The notes beneath the pieces are model-generated. The model saw only the letters and a list, made by a program, of their open reading frames with translations. It had not been told where the DNA came from and did not search any database. Of a stretch of 64,000 nt of DNA, positions 36,443-47,689 are shown in pieces (the stretch's first letter is position 1; each line of letters opens with the position of its first letter). The DNA is taken from positions 331,321-395,320 of the forward strand of contig QAOA01004753.1 of the NCBI GenBank assembly GCA_003255065.1. The letters are read 5' to 3'. The position numbers and the translations under genes are program-made. This stretch comes from Cercis canadensis. Its lineage: Eukaryota; Streptophyta; Magnoliopsida; Fabales; Fabaceae.

Positions 36443-36821
36443 GGGAATTACTATGCTACCTCCCCTTTAAAGTGGGTGATAGCATTATCACCCCTCAAAA
36501 CCTTAATTTTAGACTGAAATTGTCTTGCTTTTTGAACTCATTTCAAAGCTCTTGTCAATTAAAACAATTCATTGTAAGTCAAAATAGTTAAACACTAGTC
36601 AAAATGACATAAATTGAAGTTTGATCAAGTTTATGTAGAGTATCACTTTGTTTTTTTATGACCCAATTCATACACCTTAGCTACTTCTTAATTGTTTTGA
36701 CTTACATGAAATATTTTGGATAGCAAGAGATTTTAATGAGCAGGGTTATTTATATCCAAATAAAAAGTTTTTAAGGGTAGGCTATCTCCCACTTTAAAAA
36801 GGTGGTAAGATAGTAATTTCC
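36443..36821. mobile_element. Mutator-type MITE, 379 bp, with perfect 9 bp target duplication
   Basis: The left end GGGAATTACTATGCTACC pairs with the reverse complement of the right end, GGAAATTACTATCTTACC. The inverted repeats extend about 34 bp to TTTAAAGTGGG. ATAATAAAA is duplicated exactly at 36,434-36,442 and 36,822-36,830; a 9 bp duplication is typical of Mutator-like elements. Non-coding. Confidence 0.88.
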
Positions 36822-36830
36822 ATAATAAAA

Positions 36831-37453
36831 TTACATTTACAATGTGAAACTTTTATGAACGCTTTTGGGGTTTTTTCCTTTTTTGCACAAATGGAAATTT
36901 TCCATTTGCTCAATGCAATGATTATTTGGCGATAGCTGTATGCCCGTGTTTTAGTGTAGGGAAAAGAATAAAAGTACGAATAATAAAAGAGGGACCTTAA
37001 TTATCCCATTCAACAAGGGGTACAGACTGAAAAAATCTATGCTTAAAACTCAAGTGGAGCTTGTGTAATTATTTAGATAATTATTAAAATAATTTTTATA
37101 AAGTGTTTATGACAAAACAAATGTATAAATCAAGCCGCTTGTGTAAACTTTAAACTCTATCAACAGTATACCAAATATAAATTCAACTACTAATGCTATC
37201 TTGAATAATATAGCCTTCGCCATTATTGAAACAGTAAAGCCTTGGCAAATGAAAAACATGACTTCTCGCATCGAATTTTTCAAGAATAGTTACAAAAAAA
37301 TAATAAAAGAATAACGTAACATGAGTTATTAATTAAAAGGTAACTTGACTCAAACCTAATATAGTGTTTGGCTCCTACAATCATAAATACTTCCATTGTC
37401 ATGGTCCAAGCAAATAAAATCAAAAAATAAATATAAAAACTGGCACCCTTCTT
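36831..37453. other. region downstream of the polygalacturonase gene
   Basis: No gene is seen. The part next to 37,454 presumably contains the polygalacturonase 3' UTR and polyadenylation region on the minus strand. Confidence 0.45.
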
Positions 37454-38986
37454 CTAGAAACAACTATTCGGTTGAACCAAGCCTGATGTGATTCCTCCTA
37501 CATGGTTACATGAAGCTTCAGCCACTTTATTTTCATAAATAAGATTCACATCTTCTAACCTTATCTCAATGCATGGATATTTTGGACTGCAATTGAATTT
37601 AACAGCAACTTCTGTTGCGGAAGTTCCATGAATGTCTTCGTAAGTTACATCGCTAACTTTAACTCCTGACACCTGTTTAAGAGATAGAGAAATATATAAT
37701 TGAATGATATTAGACCTTTTGAGAAGAAGAAATTGGAAGTTACATTTTCTAGGTAATGTTTCAAGAGACTCACCTGTCCAGGACATCCTTTCTCATCAGG
37801 ACAGTAATTTTGGTCTATCACAATAGGATTCCGGACATTCACCATTTTTGCATGCTGGAAAAGAATGTCCTTTGCAAATCCATTGCTGGGTCTCCCCCAA
37901 GATTTAATCCTTGCACCATATTCAGTATCAGTGAAAGTTACTGTTTTGACTGTCACATTTTGCACACCAGGCTCTTGAAACTCCTTTCCTAAACTTCCAA
38001 TACTACATTAAACCAATACCACAGTAAGAAAATTAGCTAACATAGATTTACAAAAAGCAAGTAACCTTATGAATTGTTTACATTAAGTTGCTACCTGATT
38101 CCATGACCTGGTCCACATGCAATGTTTTCGATCCACAAGTCATTTGTACCAGGTCCAATTGAAATGCAGTCATCACCAGTTCCTATATTAGAGTTGAGGA
38201 TGGTGACACTTGATGATAATTGAACATGAATACCATCGGTGTTTGGGCTATTTCCTGCAGCGGAGACCTTAACACCTTGTACTTCAACATTTTGGCATCG
38301 GTCTATTACGATGTGGTAAATTTGGCTATTCAAAGAGATTACCTCATTAATAACAATATCTTTAGAGTCAGTAAAGCCTAATGTCTGCAATGAGACATAA
38401 AAAAGTTCCAATTAGAATTCTTTTCTTTGAAGAATAAAGAAAATGTTAATATGTGCAACACTTGGACAAGATAATAAGAATTAAACCTAACCCACAAAAA
38501 TCAAATTTTGTGACATACCGTGGCTCCACTTGGGCAACTTCTGCCTGATTTCTTACAAGCCCACAAACCAGTCCCTTGCCCATCAAGAACACCACCATAG
38601 ACAGAAATTCCATCAACATGATCAAACAACAACCAATTTCCTGCATTTCCAGTAACATGATAGTCTGATGGGGCAACTAGAGTGCCATCAACACGAACCG
38701 TCATGGCGTTGTTCTTGCAAGGTCCCTTAAACACAACACTACCAACTAAGAACCTCCCTAGTGGTACATAAATGGTAGCTGGCCCTGTTGAACTACAAGC
38801 TCTTGCCCAAGCAGCAAGGAAGGCTTCTGTGGAGTCAGTCTCACCCTCAGGTTTTGCACCAAAGCTTACAACATTATAGGTCACCGAGACAGCTATGGCA
38901 GGGCTAACTGAAAAGAAAAATATAAATATAAATGTAGATGTAAGAAGAGGAAGAACAGCACTGCTTGCTGGCTTTTCATGTGCCAT
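37454..38986 (-). CDS. polygalacturonase (GH28), exo-type clade, complete
   Basis: A secreted pectin-degrading glycosidase that hydrolyses alpha-1,4-galacturonan in the cell wall. Exons are 38,519-38,986, 38,095-38,384, 37,774-38,002 and 37,454-37,672, all with GT-AG borders and compatible phases, giving 401 residues, normal for this clade. Residues 1-33 are a signal peptide with a long hydrophobic core ([19 protein letters not shown]). All four GH28 hallmarks are present: [31 protein letters not shown] (spanning the exon 2/3 junction) and ARIKSW. There is no long N-terminal prodomain, and the protein ends in a Cys-containing tail. The overall pattern recalls the small plant group containing Arabidopsis At3g59850 and At2g43870. 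Substrate mode (exo or endo) is inferred only from family resemblance. It looks intact. Confidence 0.93.
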
Positions 38987-39106
38987 TCTAGATTTTCTAT
39001 GGGTGATGATGCCTATGAAATGGAAGGGAGAACAATAGAGAACCTTGGACTTGTAAGGTTTAGTATTGTTAGTATTCTTGTGGAAGTTTTGAAAATTTCA
39101 AGGGGA

Positions 39107-39114
39107 TATTTATA
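39107..39114 (-). promoter_or_regulatory. TATA box of the polygalacturonase gene
   Basis: TATTTATA on the plus strand reads CTATAAATA on the minus strand, 121 bp upstream of the ATG at 38,986. This predicts a 5' leader of roughly 90 bases. Confidence 0.6.
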
Positions 39115-39685
39115 GATAAATAATGCTTCATGGCCAGGACATTTCTTGCCCGGAAATGTGCTATGCTTTACATTGGGATAAACAATTGCATCCTATAGTT
39201 TATTGGAGCCCATCATTCAGTGCTTCAGTCCATGCTACTTGTCCCATGAATAAGGGAACTATAATTTGAAAGGAAAACATGGAAGCAGACCCCCAAACTT
39301 TTGGCTTTATGTTTAACTATTTTTTGTAAGTATTTGGGCAAGTAAAGAAAGACATGGTTTTTTTTTAGTTTACTGTTAAATGAAAATATATGCATGTATG
39401 GACTTTACAAGTAAGTATATTTTATATATATTAATTTGATAGACAAGTGGGTTCATTGCGTTGTACATGTTCTAAAAATGTTAATTGCATATCTAAATTT
39501 ATTTTTAATTTGATCATAGAAGTTGAACATGAATAGTGCATGAAATTAACAAATTTGTAAGAGAGAGCCAAAAAGAAGAAAATAAGGAAAATATGTTCTA
39601 ATTAAGAAAGTGTGACGGTTTAGAAAAGAAGACAAAGACGTAAATGCTTGTTTGACATGAAAGAATGAAAAAGTTCATTATATTA

Positions 39686-39970
39686 CTCCCTTTGGTCCTT
39701 TTTATCTGTCTTTTAAAGATGCACAGAAATTAAGAAAGCCGTTAAATAATCTTGAATACTGAAAAATATTTGATTATCTTCCCAAATTACCCATCTGATT
39801 AAATAGCTCTTTTTAGTTGAGCATTTAATGGAGATAATGGGTCTTGTGAGGGTAAAATTGAAAAAAAAATAAAAAAAGTAATTAATGTAGCTTTGGTATT
39901 GAGAAAATGACAATTAAAATATACCAAAAAATAGTTAGTTAAAATGACATATAAAAAGGACCAGAGGGAG
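39686..39970. mobile_element. Stowaway-type (Tc1/mariner) MITE, 285 bp
   Basis: The left end CTCCCTTTGGTCCTTTTTAT pairs with the reverse complement of the right end, CTCCCTCTGGTCCTTTTTAT, over about 25 bp. TA dinucleotides flank both sides (39,684-39,685 and 39,971-39,972). The CTCCCT start and TA duplication are Stowaway hallmarks. It lies about 700 bp upstream of the polygalacturonase start. Confidence 0.9.
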
Positions 39971-39979
39971 TATTTTAAA

Positions 39980-40300
39980 AGCTAATTCCTATGCTACTCC
40001 CTTCAAAAGTAGGGGTAGAACTACAACCCGAACAAAAACTTTTAATTTAGACAGAAGTAACCCTTGTTTTGGGTCATTATGAACCTCTTGTAAATCAAAA
40101 TGAGCCCATGTGATTCAAAATAGTTAAACATTAAGTCATATAAATTGAGCTATAAATGAAAAGTTTTAATCAACATAAAATTTTTCCTACATCTTTTATA
40201 TTTGATTCTATTTATGCCAGTTTTTCTTGTCTCTAATTGTCTTCACTCACAATTGATTACTATAATTGACGAGAGCTTCCTAAAGACCCTAAAATTTAGC
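39980..40300. repeat. probable one-ended remnant of a MITE related to 36,443-36,821
   Basis: The sequence from GCTAATTCCTATGCTACTCCC resembles the Mutator MITE end, followed by similar internal words (CAAAATAGTTAAACA). I could not find a matching right end. Confidence 0.4.
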
Positions 40301-41182
40301 ATTACAATAGTCAAAAATGACAATTCTTCTGTATAGAAACTCCAATTTCAAAAATTATAATACCATTATTTTTGCATTAGTTGGCTTCACTCTATGGCAC
40401 AGCAGCACGATTGGTAAAATCTAAGCATTAAGAAATAAAGGAACTTTGTAAAACTTAGATTGTATCAATATTCAAGGGCAAAACAAAAAAGATTGCATCA
40501 ATTGTCCAAGAGCATATAATGTGAGGCTAATTAATATGTGAGAAGCATTATACTAAAATTAATTGAAGGTCCTGTTTCTCATTTTTATTTTCCTGGGTGA
40601 TGTCAATACATCAAGCCAACCCCTATTCTTTGCTTAAAGCGCAAGATAACTACCTCCGCATCCCATGTTACCATCTTCTTTTAAACTATTTATTTTGTTA
40701 TGACTAATCAATCCATCATATATGAAACCCTTTCATATATTTTTTAGGGCTGATGGAATGCGATTCGGCCCAATACCGGAACAAGTTGACGCAAAAAGAA
40801 AACAGAAGTTTTGGTAATCCCCATTACCCTATGCCGTTCATCAAGGACTACAAACCAAAATGTGATGTCATAATGCACTTGGAAGTTGCGGCAAAACTTC
40901 TATCAATACATTTTCATTTAACGACAAAATTTTATTTAAACATTAAGTCCACATACATGCATGCAAATAATGATAGTTACATATTATTTGGGTGTACATT
41001 TTTGTATAACTGTACAAATCTTCTCATTTAAGTTTACAGAAAAAGTGTTCGTAGAAACTTCATTAATTAGCTCATATGCATATAAATTTATACAATATGA
41101 GTGTGCAGGCATGGACCTGAAGAGTATATATAATGAATCTTTAACTACTTGTAAATTAACTAAAATTCCATACCACTAAGGC
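40301..41182. other. intergenic, no gene supported
   Basis: AT-rich. A 92-codon frame at 40,753-41,031 has no recognisable features. Confidence 0.5.
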
Positions 41183-41526
41183 TTAGGTCCCGTTTGAATA
41201 GCATAACTTACAGCTTATTAGAGCTTCTCTATTAATATAAGTGCTTTTATATAAAAAAAAAAAAAATGTTTGAATAAGCTTATATAAGTAACTTATTAAC
41301 TCCTAAAAAGTTATTTTTAACTTATTTTATGAAGCTATTTTTTTAAGCTTCTTAGAAAAGCCTTGTGCGAAAGCTATTTTGAGAGATGACCAGCAAGCTC
41401 CTTTGCAAATTTATGTCCAATTCTATCCCCCAAGATCTCTCATCTTCAACACTCTCTTATCTCTCTCTCACCATCGACCTTCTCTGTATCTCTCAGTTTT
41501 TTCCATAAACGTTTTGAGACCCGTCC

Positions 41527-43670
41527 ATGGCTTCTCCATCTCCATTTGTGGATAGGGATGGAAAACATTTTCGACATATCCTCAATTGGTTAAGAGATGG
41601 TATGGTGCCCACTCTAAAGGAATCCGAGTACGCAGAGCTGTTGCAAGAGGCAGAGTACTATCAACTACTTGTAAGCCATGCTCTTCTCTAAGAGGTTAAA
41701 TTACTGTAAATCTGTTTTCTTAGGTTATCAACATAGCAATTTGTATCTTCTGTTTGGAGAATTTTATTTGTAGTTTCTGTCGCTGTTACAAACTATAACT
41801 AATTGCAAAATCCAGGGGCTCATAGATGGAATCTCTGCTGTTCTGAGAAAGTCAGGTTTCGAGGGGTTAATCTTTCCGGTCTTGATCTTTCTAAGCTGGT
41901 AATTTCCTGGGCCTTACATATATCTGATTTGGATCTTAGTCTACTTATAAATGCAATTTCTGTGGTTAATAAAATTTGGGTCTTGGAGAAAATTGTTCGT
42001 TTCCCAACAACCATAACTACATATGCGTGCTTTTTAATTTTTGTTTACCTAGGGTGCAGTTCTGCCTGTAATAGGGAGTTTAAGCTCATGCTCGTTGGCA
42101 GATAATTTGACTTATGTACAATACATATGATCATAGAATAGAAGCATTTGTGAAATGTTGATAATGAACAATTGCATTTACCCTTAAGTTGGCTGGAGAA
42201 AATTATGGCATTAACCATTGGCAGTCTTAACACAGAATTTGAAATGAATTTAAGCCATACTTACTGGCACCTTTGGATGGTGAAGTATGTAGGATAACGC
42301 GTTTGCTAACATCATCATTTTTGACATAATCTTGATTATGGATTTTCAGGATTTATCATATGTCGATTTCAGCTATGCATGTCTTAAAAATGTCTTCTTC
42401 TCACGTGCAAATTGGTCCCAAACCAAAGATCTCATCTTTATCTTATACTATATCTAACGCAAATATTTATGGTGCTGTATCTAGCAATCACTTTGTTTGA
42501 TTATCCGATTGCAGCACTTTCGTTGGTTTACTATTTTAAAGCTTGTAATTCTGTATGATTGTCTTGTTTGAGTTAGCTATGAAATTGTATGGTCCCATCT
42601 GCATTTAGTTTTATTTACAAGTTATCCTGAAACCTATCTAGTTTCATAGGATGTTGATGCCGAGGCCTCCATCTTTCACAATGCAACTTTGCGTGAGTAA
42701 GTCACTCAGAGCAATATTATATTTTAATTGCATAAATATATTAAATACGTGCCACCTCGTACTTATTTATCTTGCCCAGGGAAGATGTGAATTTACTGGG
42801 GCAAATCTTCGTGGAGCTCTATTGGCTGGTGCTTCACTTCAGAGTGCAAATCTACAAGGCATATTAATATTTTCTGTTTCTCTGCTTTTTGTTGTTTAGA
42901 ATCAGTTAATAGTACTTACTGCTTGATGCTACGCTACCAATTCACTGGTTCTATCATACATGTATCTTTGCCACATAATTTCTTGTCATTTGTGCTGTTT
43001 ACATTTTAACTGACAATCTTAGTAATATAATGACAAAAAGTATGGTGGGTTTTGTTGGCAATGCATGACACTGGAACCAATTCTTCATTTCTTTGTATTG
43101 AGTTTGAGAGATATGCAACTCTCTTTCCAAAAGTTTGATGATTGGTAGAAAGGACATGGCTTTTCATTTTTTTTTAGCTAAAGAATGACAAAGAACAGAA
43201 TTTTTCTGATTTTTATATCATGAATAAGAATTATTATAGTGAGCATTATGCATGAGAATGTGAAAAGTGGCATACGGAATGATGAGCTTAATAAATAGAC
43301 AAGGGAATATGTAAATATTTATAATAGTCAGCACTAGGACACATTGTATTCTGCATGCATCTTCCCTTGTATTTATGTAAACGAATTGGAAACTGACCCT
43401 GTGCTATCAAGTCCAACTTTTGAGGCATCCTTTCTTCTACATTCCAGATTTCCAGCATGATGTTACAATTTGGTCTCCCATAGTCCCATTTTTTATGTTC
43501 CTTACATGGAAGCAAGAAGATAAACACTACATTGTGTTGATTGTATTAGTTAGACTAAACAGGATGCTTTAAAATGAAGTTCATTTGTTTTAAAATTTTC
43601 CTGTTCTGCAGATGCCTGTCTAATAGATTGTAGCTTTTGTGGAGCAGACCTGCGATCTGTATATCTACAG
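41527..43670 (+). pseudogene. FIP2-like (KCTD/BTB plus pentapeptide-repeat) gene fragment inside the transposon
   Basis: Exons resemble the Arabidopsis FIP2 type of protein, which has a potassium-channel-tetramerisation/BTB domain followed by pentapeptide repeats. I see 41,527-41,670 (MASPSPFVDRDGKHF... HILNWLRDG, end of the BTB domain), 41,816-41,898 (VRFRGVNLSGLDLSKL), 42,350 to about 42,415 (DLSYVDFSYACLKNVFFSR), 42,650-42,696 (DAEASIFHNATLRE), about 42,780-42,858 (CEFTGANLRGALLAGASLQ) and 43,612-43,670 (ACLIDCSFCGADLRSVYLQ). The N-terminal half of the BTB domain, the linker (with a frame change in the second exon) and the later repeats are missing, and one donor site reads GC. Introns are kept, so the capture was of genomic DNA, not cDNA. 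Confidence 0.8.
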
Positions 43671-44024
43671 GTTCACCACAAACGAGTCTTTCACTTGTAT
43701 AATTGTCTTATTACATTTAATGACATTTTTCTATTTGTTGTTTTAATCGTTCATCAATCGACTATGCTTTTTTCTTCTAACGCGGTGAATTTGGGGGTTT
43801 TGTGTGTGTGTGTGTGTTGGGGGGGGGGGAGGTGGGGAGAACTTCAATACCATAACTTATCGAACTTCTTCTGTCCTATTAAGAATAGCATTGGAAGGAG
43901 TTTGGTCTTAGATTTCAGTAGGTGAATGACATTCCAATAAAAAATATTCATGATTCATCAACTTCAGATAAGCACATCTAAGGTCCATTAGAGTATAATG
44001 ATATACATGCTCCTTGTAGGAATA

Positions 44025-44633
44025 TTGCCAATGAATTGAAAATTGGATTCCTTCTAAAAGTTTTCTATCCATTTTACATTTTTCTATTTCCAACTCATGA
44101 TAAATTCATTTGGGGATGTTTTCTACCTTTTTGTGGATTGGGAATTAGGGACCAATTTGTATAAAGTTTGTCCTTTGATGCAGCTTTGGCTTTGGCAGAT
44201 TAGTAACTTACATTTTAAAGTTGAGTTTTTATTTGTAGAATCATCTGGATCTTCTCATAATGATTGGCCCATTTTAACTATAAGCGAGTCAACTTCAAGT
44301 AGTAGCTGGCCATGGAGTACTTCATTACNTTGCCAATGAATTAAAAATTGGATTCCTTCTAAAAGTTTTCTATCCATTTTACATTTTTCTATTTCCAACT
44401 CATGATAAATTCATTTGGGGATGTTTTCTGCCTTTTTGTGGATTGGGAATTAGGGACCAATTTATATAAAGTTTGTCCTTTGATGCAGCTTTGGCTTTGG
44501 CAGATTAGTAACTTACATTTTAAAGTTGAGTTTTTATTTGTAGAATCATCTGGATCTTTTCATAATGATTGGCCCATTTTAATTATAAGCGAGTCAACTT
44601 CAAGTAGTAGCTGGCCATGGAGTACTTTATTAC
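44025..44633. repeat. N-joined direct repeat (2 x 304 bp), probable assembly overlap
   Basis: 44,025-44,328 and 44,330-44,633 are near-identical (a few base differences), separated by a single N at 44,329. Both cover the same part of the transposon upstream of the transposase remnant. Confidence 0.85.
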
Positions 44634-44932
44634 CTGATGATTCTGTCATGGTTTGGTGTATCTCTCTTGAGACTGGCAGGTTTTGCAAAGCAAGATTGAG
44701 TGCTATGCCTCCATTCTCATTGGAGACACAAGTTAAAGTCATAGTTACGTGCATAACTTTGCACAACTTTATTAGAAGACATAATACAACTAATGCAGAA
44801 TTTGAAGCATTCAATGACAACTTTGAGTTTGCTAATAAAGAAATTGTGGATGAAGTGGGCCTAGTGATGTCATATGAGATGAACCAAATGAAGAGAACAT
44901 TAGGCAAATTGAACAAATTAGACAGCAAATAA
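44543..44932 (+). pseudogene. PIF/Harbinger transposase (DDE nuclease) C-terminal remnant
   Basis: The segment KARLSAMPPFSLETQVKVIVTCITLHNFIRRH matches the conserved end of Harbinger nucleases (typically KARFRIL..MP.Y...TQV.IV.AC..LHNFI). An acidic tail and a stop follow at 44,930-44,932. Upstream, ESSGSSHNDWPI recalls the GWEGSAHDSR block, but the rest of the catalytic domain is not seen. It supports the superfamily call from the termini. Confidence 0.72.
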
Positions 44933-45840
44933 AAAAATTAGTTGCCTACACATCTTTAAATTTATTGCCTTTATTACTTATATATAGAATACAATTTATG
45001 GAATTGCTAACTTTTAAAATTAGGTATTACTTGTTACTTTTTTAAGGAGAGATTTGAGTTCTCTATATTGTTCTCATACATATGTCAATATTCAAAATGA
45101 TCCTATCAAGTTCTCTGTTATTTTTTTGGTATTTTACATATTGAAGGTCCTAGTAAGAGTTGAACACAAATTGTGCTTGAAGCATTCAATTTCAATTTCT
45201 TTCTTTTTACCACAATTTATTGTAGATATCAGTTAGAAAAATTCAAATAATGCAAACTAGCAAATATAATATTGACCAATGTCAAATTGTCGATATAACT
45301 TTAGTTTCTGAATGTATAAATCTGACCTATGATGTATAATTCTATATTTTATGCTTATCATGATTAACAATATAATAAAACGAGAACACTTGTTAATGAT
45401 AGTTTATCTATATATAAGGTTTCTAATATAGCAAGTCAAGAACCACTTTGATTATAAGAAATGATACTTCAAAATAATAATTATCTAATAACAAAAAAAT
45501 TAACTACTTGAATTAAAATATAATAATTATAGCACTAATATAAAATATTTTATTATTAAATTTTTTTTAGAAAATATGACAAAGTGCTTATTTATCCAAA
45601 CACAATCTTTAATAAGTGCTTATTAATGTCCTTTTTAGTAATTTTTACAATTATAAACACTTATACAATTATCTATCCAAACACTTACGAAAAAGCTTAT
45701 AGATTTTAAAAGTGTTTTTTCAAGGATGTATCCAAACACTAAATAGCTTAATTTAAAAGGAGCTTATAATATAAAAGCTTCTCTCATAAGACCTTCTTAT
45801 ATAAGCGCTTAAATAAGCTGTTTACCCAAACGGAGCCTTA

Positions 45841-46152
45841 GTTTGGGTAAATGGCTTAATTAATTACTTACATAATAAAACTTTATGTAAAAAACTTTTA
45901 TACAATAAATTTCTTTTAAATTAAATTATTTTGAATTAAAAAAGTGGAGAAAGTTGAATATACGGCCACACTAACAATTATTCAATTCAATAGATTCACT
46001 TTAACCAAAAGCCACCATGAACTGGCATATGTCATCATTCTTGAAGTTAGAAAGTCAAAAAATTTATTTTTTAAATATACAAGCTCCTAACAAAAATCAA
46101 CAAAATGATAAAAAAGTTATTATCCTTTCTTAATTTCTTGCATAAAGAGGTA
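45841..46152. other. spacer between the transposon and block B
   Basis: AT-rich with no coding features. Block B similarity to block A starts at about 46,153. Confidence 0.5.
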
Positions 46153-46490
46153 AATATAGTCACTTCCATCATAATTATATTTTATCTGTAACATGTCTTT
46201 AAAATGATATAAAAACTACTCTACTGTCCCTTAGACCCAAATAAAGAGATAGAACTTACAAAATCAATTTCATCAAAAAGCCACCATGCGTACTGCACCG
46301 AATAGTTCCTAGATTTTAATATATTGTAGAAATTCCACTCCATATAGCCAGAAACTATTAACATTTTTCAACCAGAAAATTCTAGAGAAATCCATGCGAC
46401 CTTATATTCTCCCTTGCCTATATATAGATGATTTAGTGATAGACTTACTAAACCAGTAAATCACAAAAAAGTTTACAAGCTACAGAAGTT

Positions 46491-46758
46491 ATGTCTCAAA
46501 ACCCTACTCGAAAGTTCTGCAAATGATGCTTTTTCTTTCGATCTTCACAAAGATCTGGATATCTCTTTCCCTCACTATTCTTTTTACCGTCTTATTTTCT
46601 CTCCATCTATTTCCAAAGGTCAGTTGCGAAGAAGGTCGACATTCATAGTAATAGAACAAAGGTGTCAGAAGAAATGCTCAAGAGAAGGTAGACACTTTAT
46701 GGAGGTCCACTTCAAGTTGTGTATGGAAAAATGCATGAAAGAAAAGATTGGTCATTAG
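46491..46758 (+). pseudogene. second copy of the Cys-rich peptide gene, broken
   Basis: About 95 percent similar to 11,418-11,726 by eye, with the same upstream TATA region. The part coding the CX3C-X14-CX3C domain is preserved in sequence, but the copy looks broken, with one clear break, and is unlikely to make the secreted peptide. Confidence 0.75.
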
Positions 46759-47617
46759 AGGGAGCTTTTCTAGATGGTTGTATTTGTACTCATCTCTCTT
46801 CCTCCTATCAGGCCTAGTTTGCACACTGTATATGATAAGGTGGAAAGGATAAAGGTCAATAGATAATATTGCTTAAGCTATCTATTGTATAAGCTTTTAT
46901 TCAATATAATTAATGAACCTGTATAGGTATCCGTTGTGCATGTTATAGTCGTAAGGTCAATATATAATATTGCTTAAGCTATCTGTTAGGACAAGTGACA
47001 TGAGAATCAGCTAGAGGGGCAGCTACAAGCAAATTTCCAGTTGTAGTACAGTTACACCAAGGGCCAGCATGATGTAAATTTTTATTTTCTTTAACGTGTA
47101 GATAAATTGACTGAATTTGAAATAGAGAGAATTCAAACCGAAGAAGTGAATAAAGAGAGCCTTATGACTGGAAGTACATTGCACTGAACTTGAACTCTTC
47201 CACATGTAAATTTTCATGACATTTACTTCTATTTTAAAATCTTCTTACTTGTTAAAATAAGATAATTTAATGCAGTACCAATAAATTCTTAAACTTTATG
47301 AAATTTTATGAGCATGATCTATATAATAATAAAAACTTTCGATGTAATGGTTGAATATATAAAATTTAGCTTCTACATGAAGTTTTTAAAAGGTGTAAAT
47401 ATGACAAATTTTACACCCAGTATATATATATATATATACAACATATAAACTATGACGTGTAATTGTATCACACATTATTAATTTAAAGCGAAGAACAATT
47501 ACGGAATGGCGTTGAAGCCATTGTTATAGAGAACGATATTGGTAGTAATAAGGCATGATAATGGAAAGCTATTGTGTGAGGACTTGACTTTTTCAGAAGA
47601 ACTTTCTTGCAACCCAA
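46759..47617. other. between the peptide copy and the RHD3-like gene, block B
   Basis: This matches 11,727-12,397 followed directly by 17,155-17,338 of block A, so it preserves the empty site of the block A copia element, within the TA run at about 47,420-47,438. The right part is probably the 3' UTR of the RHD3-like gene. Confidence 0.6.
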
Positions 47618-47689
47618 TTAACTAATGGAACACCAATCTGGACAACAAGAACAGCTACCTAGATCGCAAGACATCTTTCTCCTTTTTGT
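47618..47689 (-). other. last exon of the block B RHD3-like gene: TKRRK cluster, extra cysteines, CSIS CaaX box
   Basis: 72 bases after the same acceptor (CACTCTTCCACTGCAG) encode 23 residues beginning TKRRKMS and ending [12 protein letters not shown], then TAA at 47,618-47,620. Relative to block A it is 21 bases longer, an in-frame difference, yet the last four residues and the stop are identical. Extra cysteines beside the CaaX box could be palmitoylation sites. Confidence 0.7.

Larger units (their letters stand above)
41186..45837. mobile_element. PIF/Harbinger-type DNA transposon carrying captured host gene exons
   Basis: The left end GGTCCCGTTTGAATAGC and the reverse complement of the right end GGCTCCGTTTGGGTAAACAGC form terminal inverted repeats of the Harbinger kind. 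TTA is duplicated at 41,183-41,185 and 45,838-45,840, the target preference of this superfamily. Subterminal regions share AGCTTAT/AAGCGCTTATATAAG words. Inside are exons of a FIP2-like gene with introns and a transposase C-terminal remnant. The element is 4.65 kb as assembled, but about 300 bp of that is an N-joined repeat. It looks non-autonomous. Confidence 0.72.

Noticed and set aside
40753-41031. 92-residue plus-strand frame
   Set aside because: No recognisable domain, signal or splice context; AT-rich chance frame.
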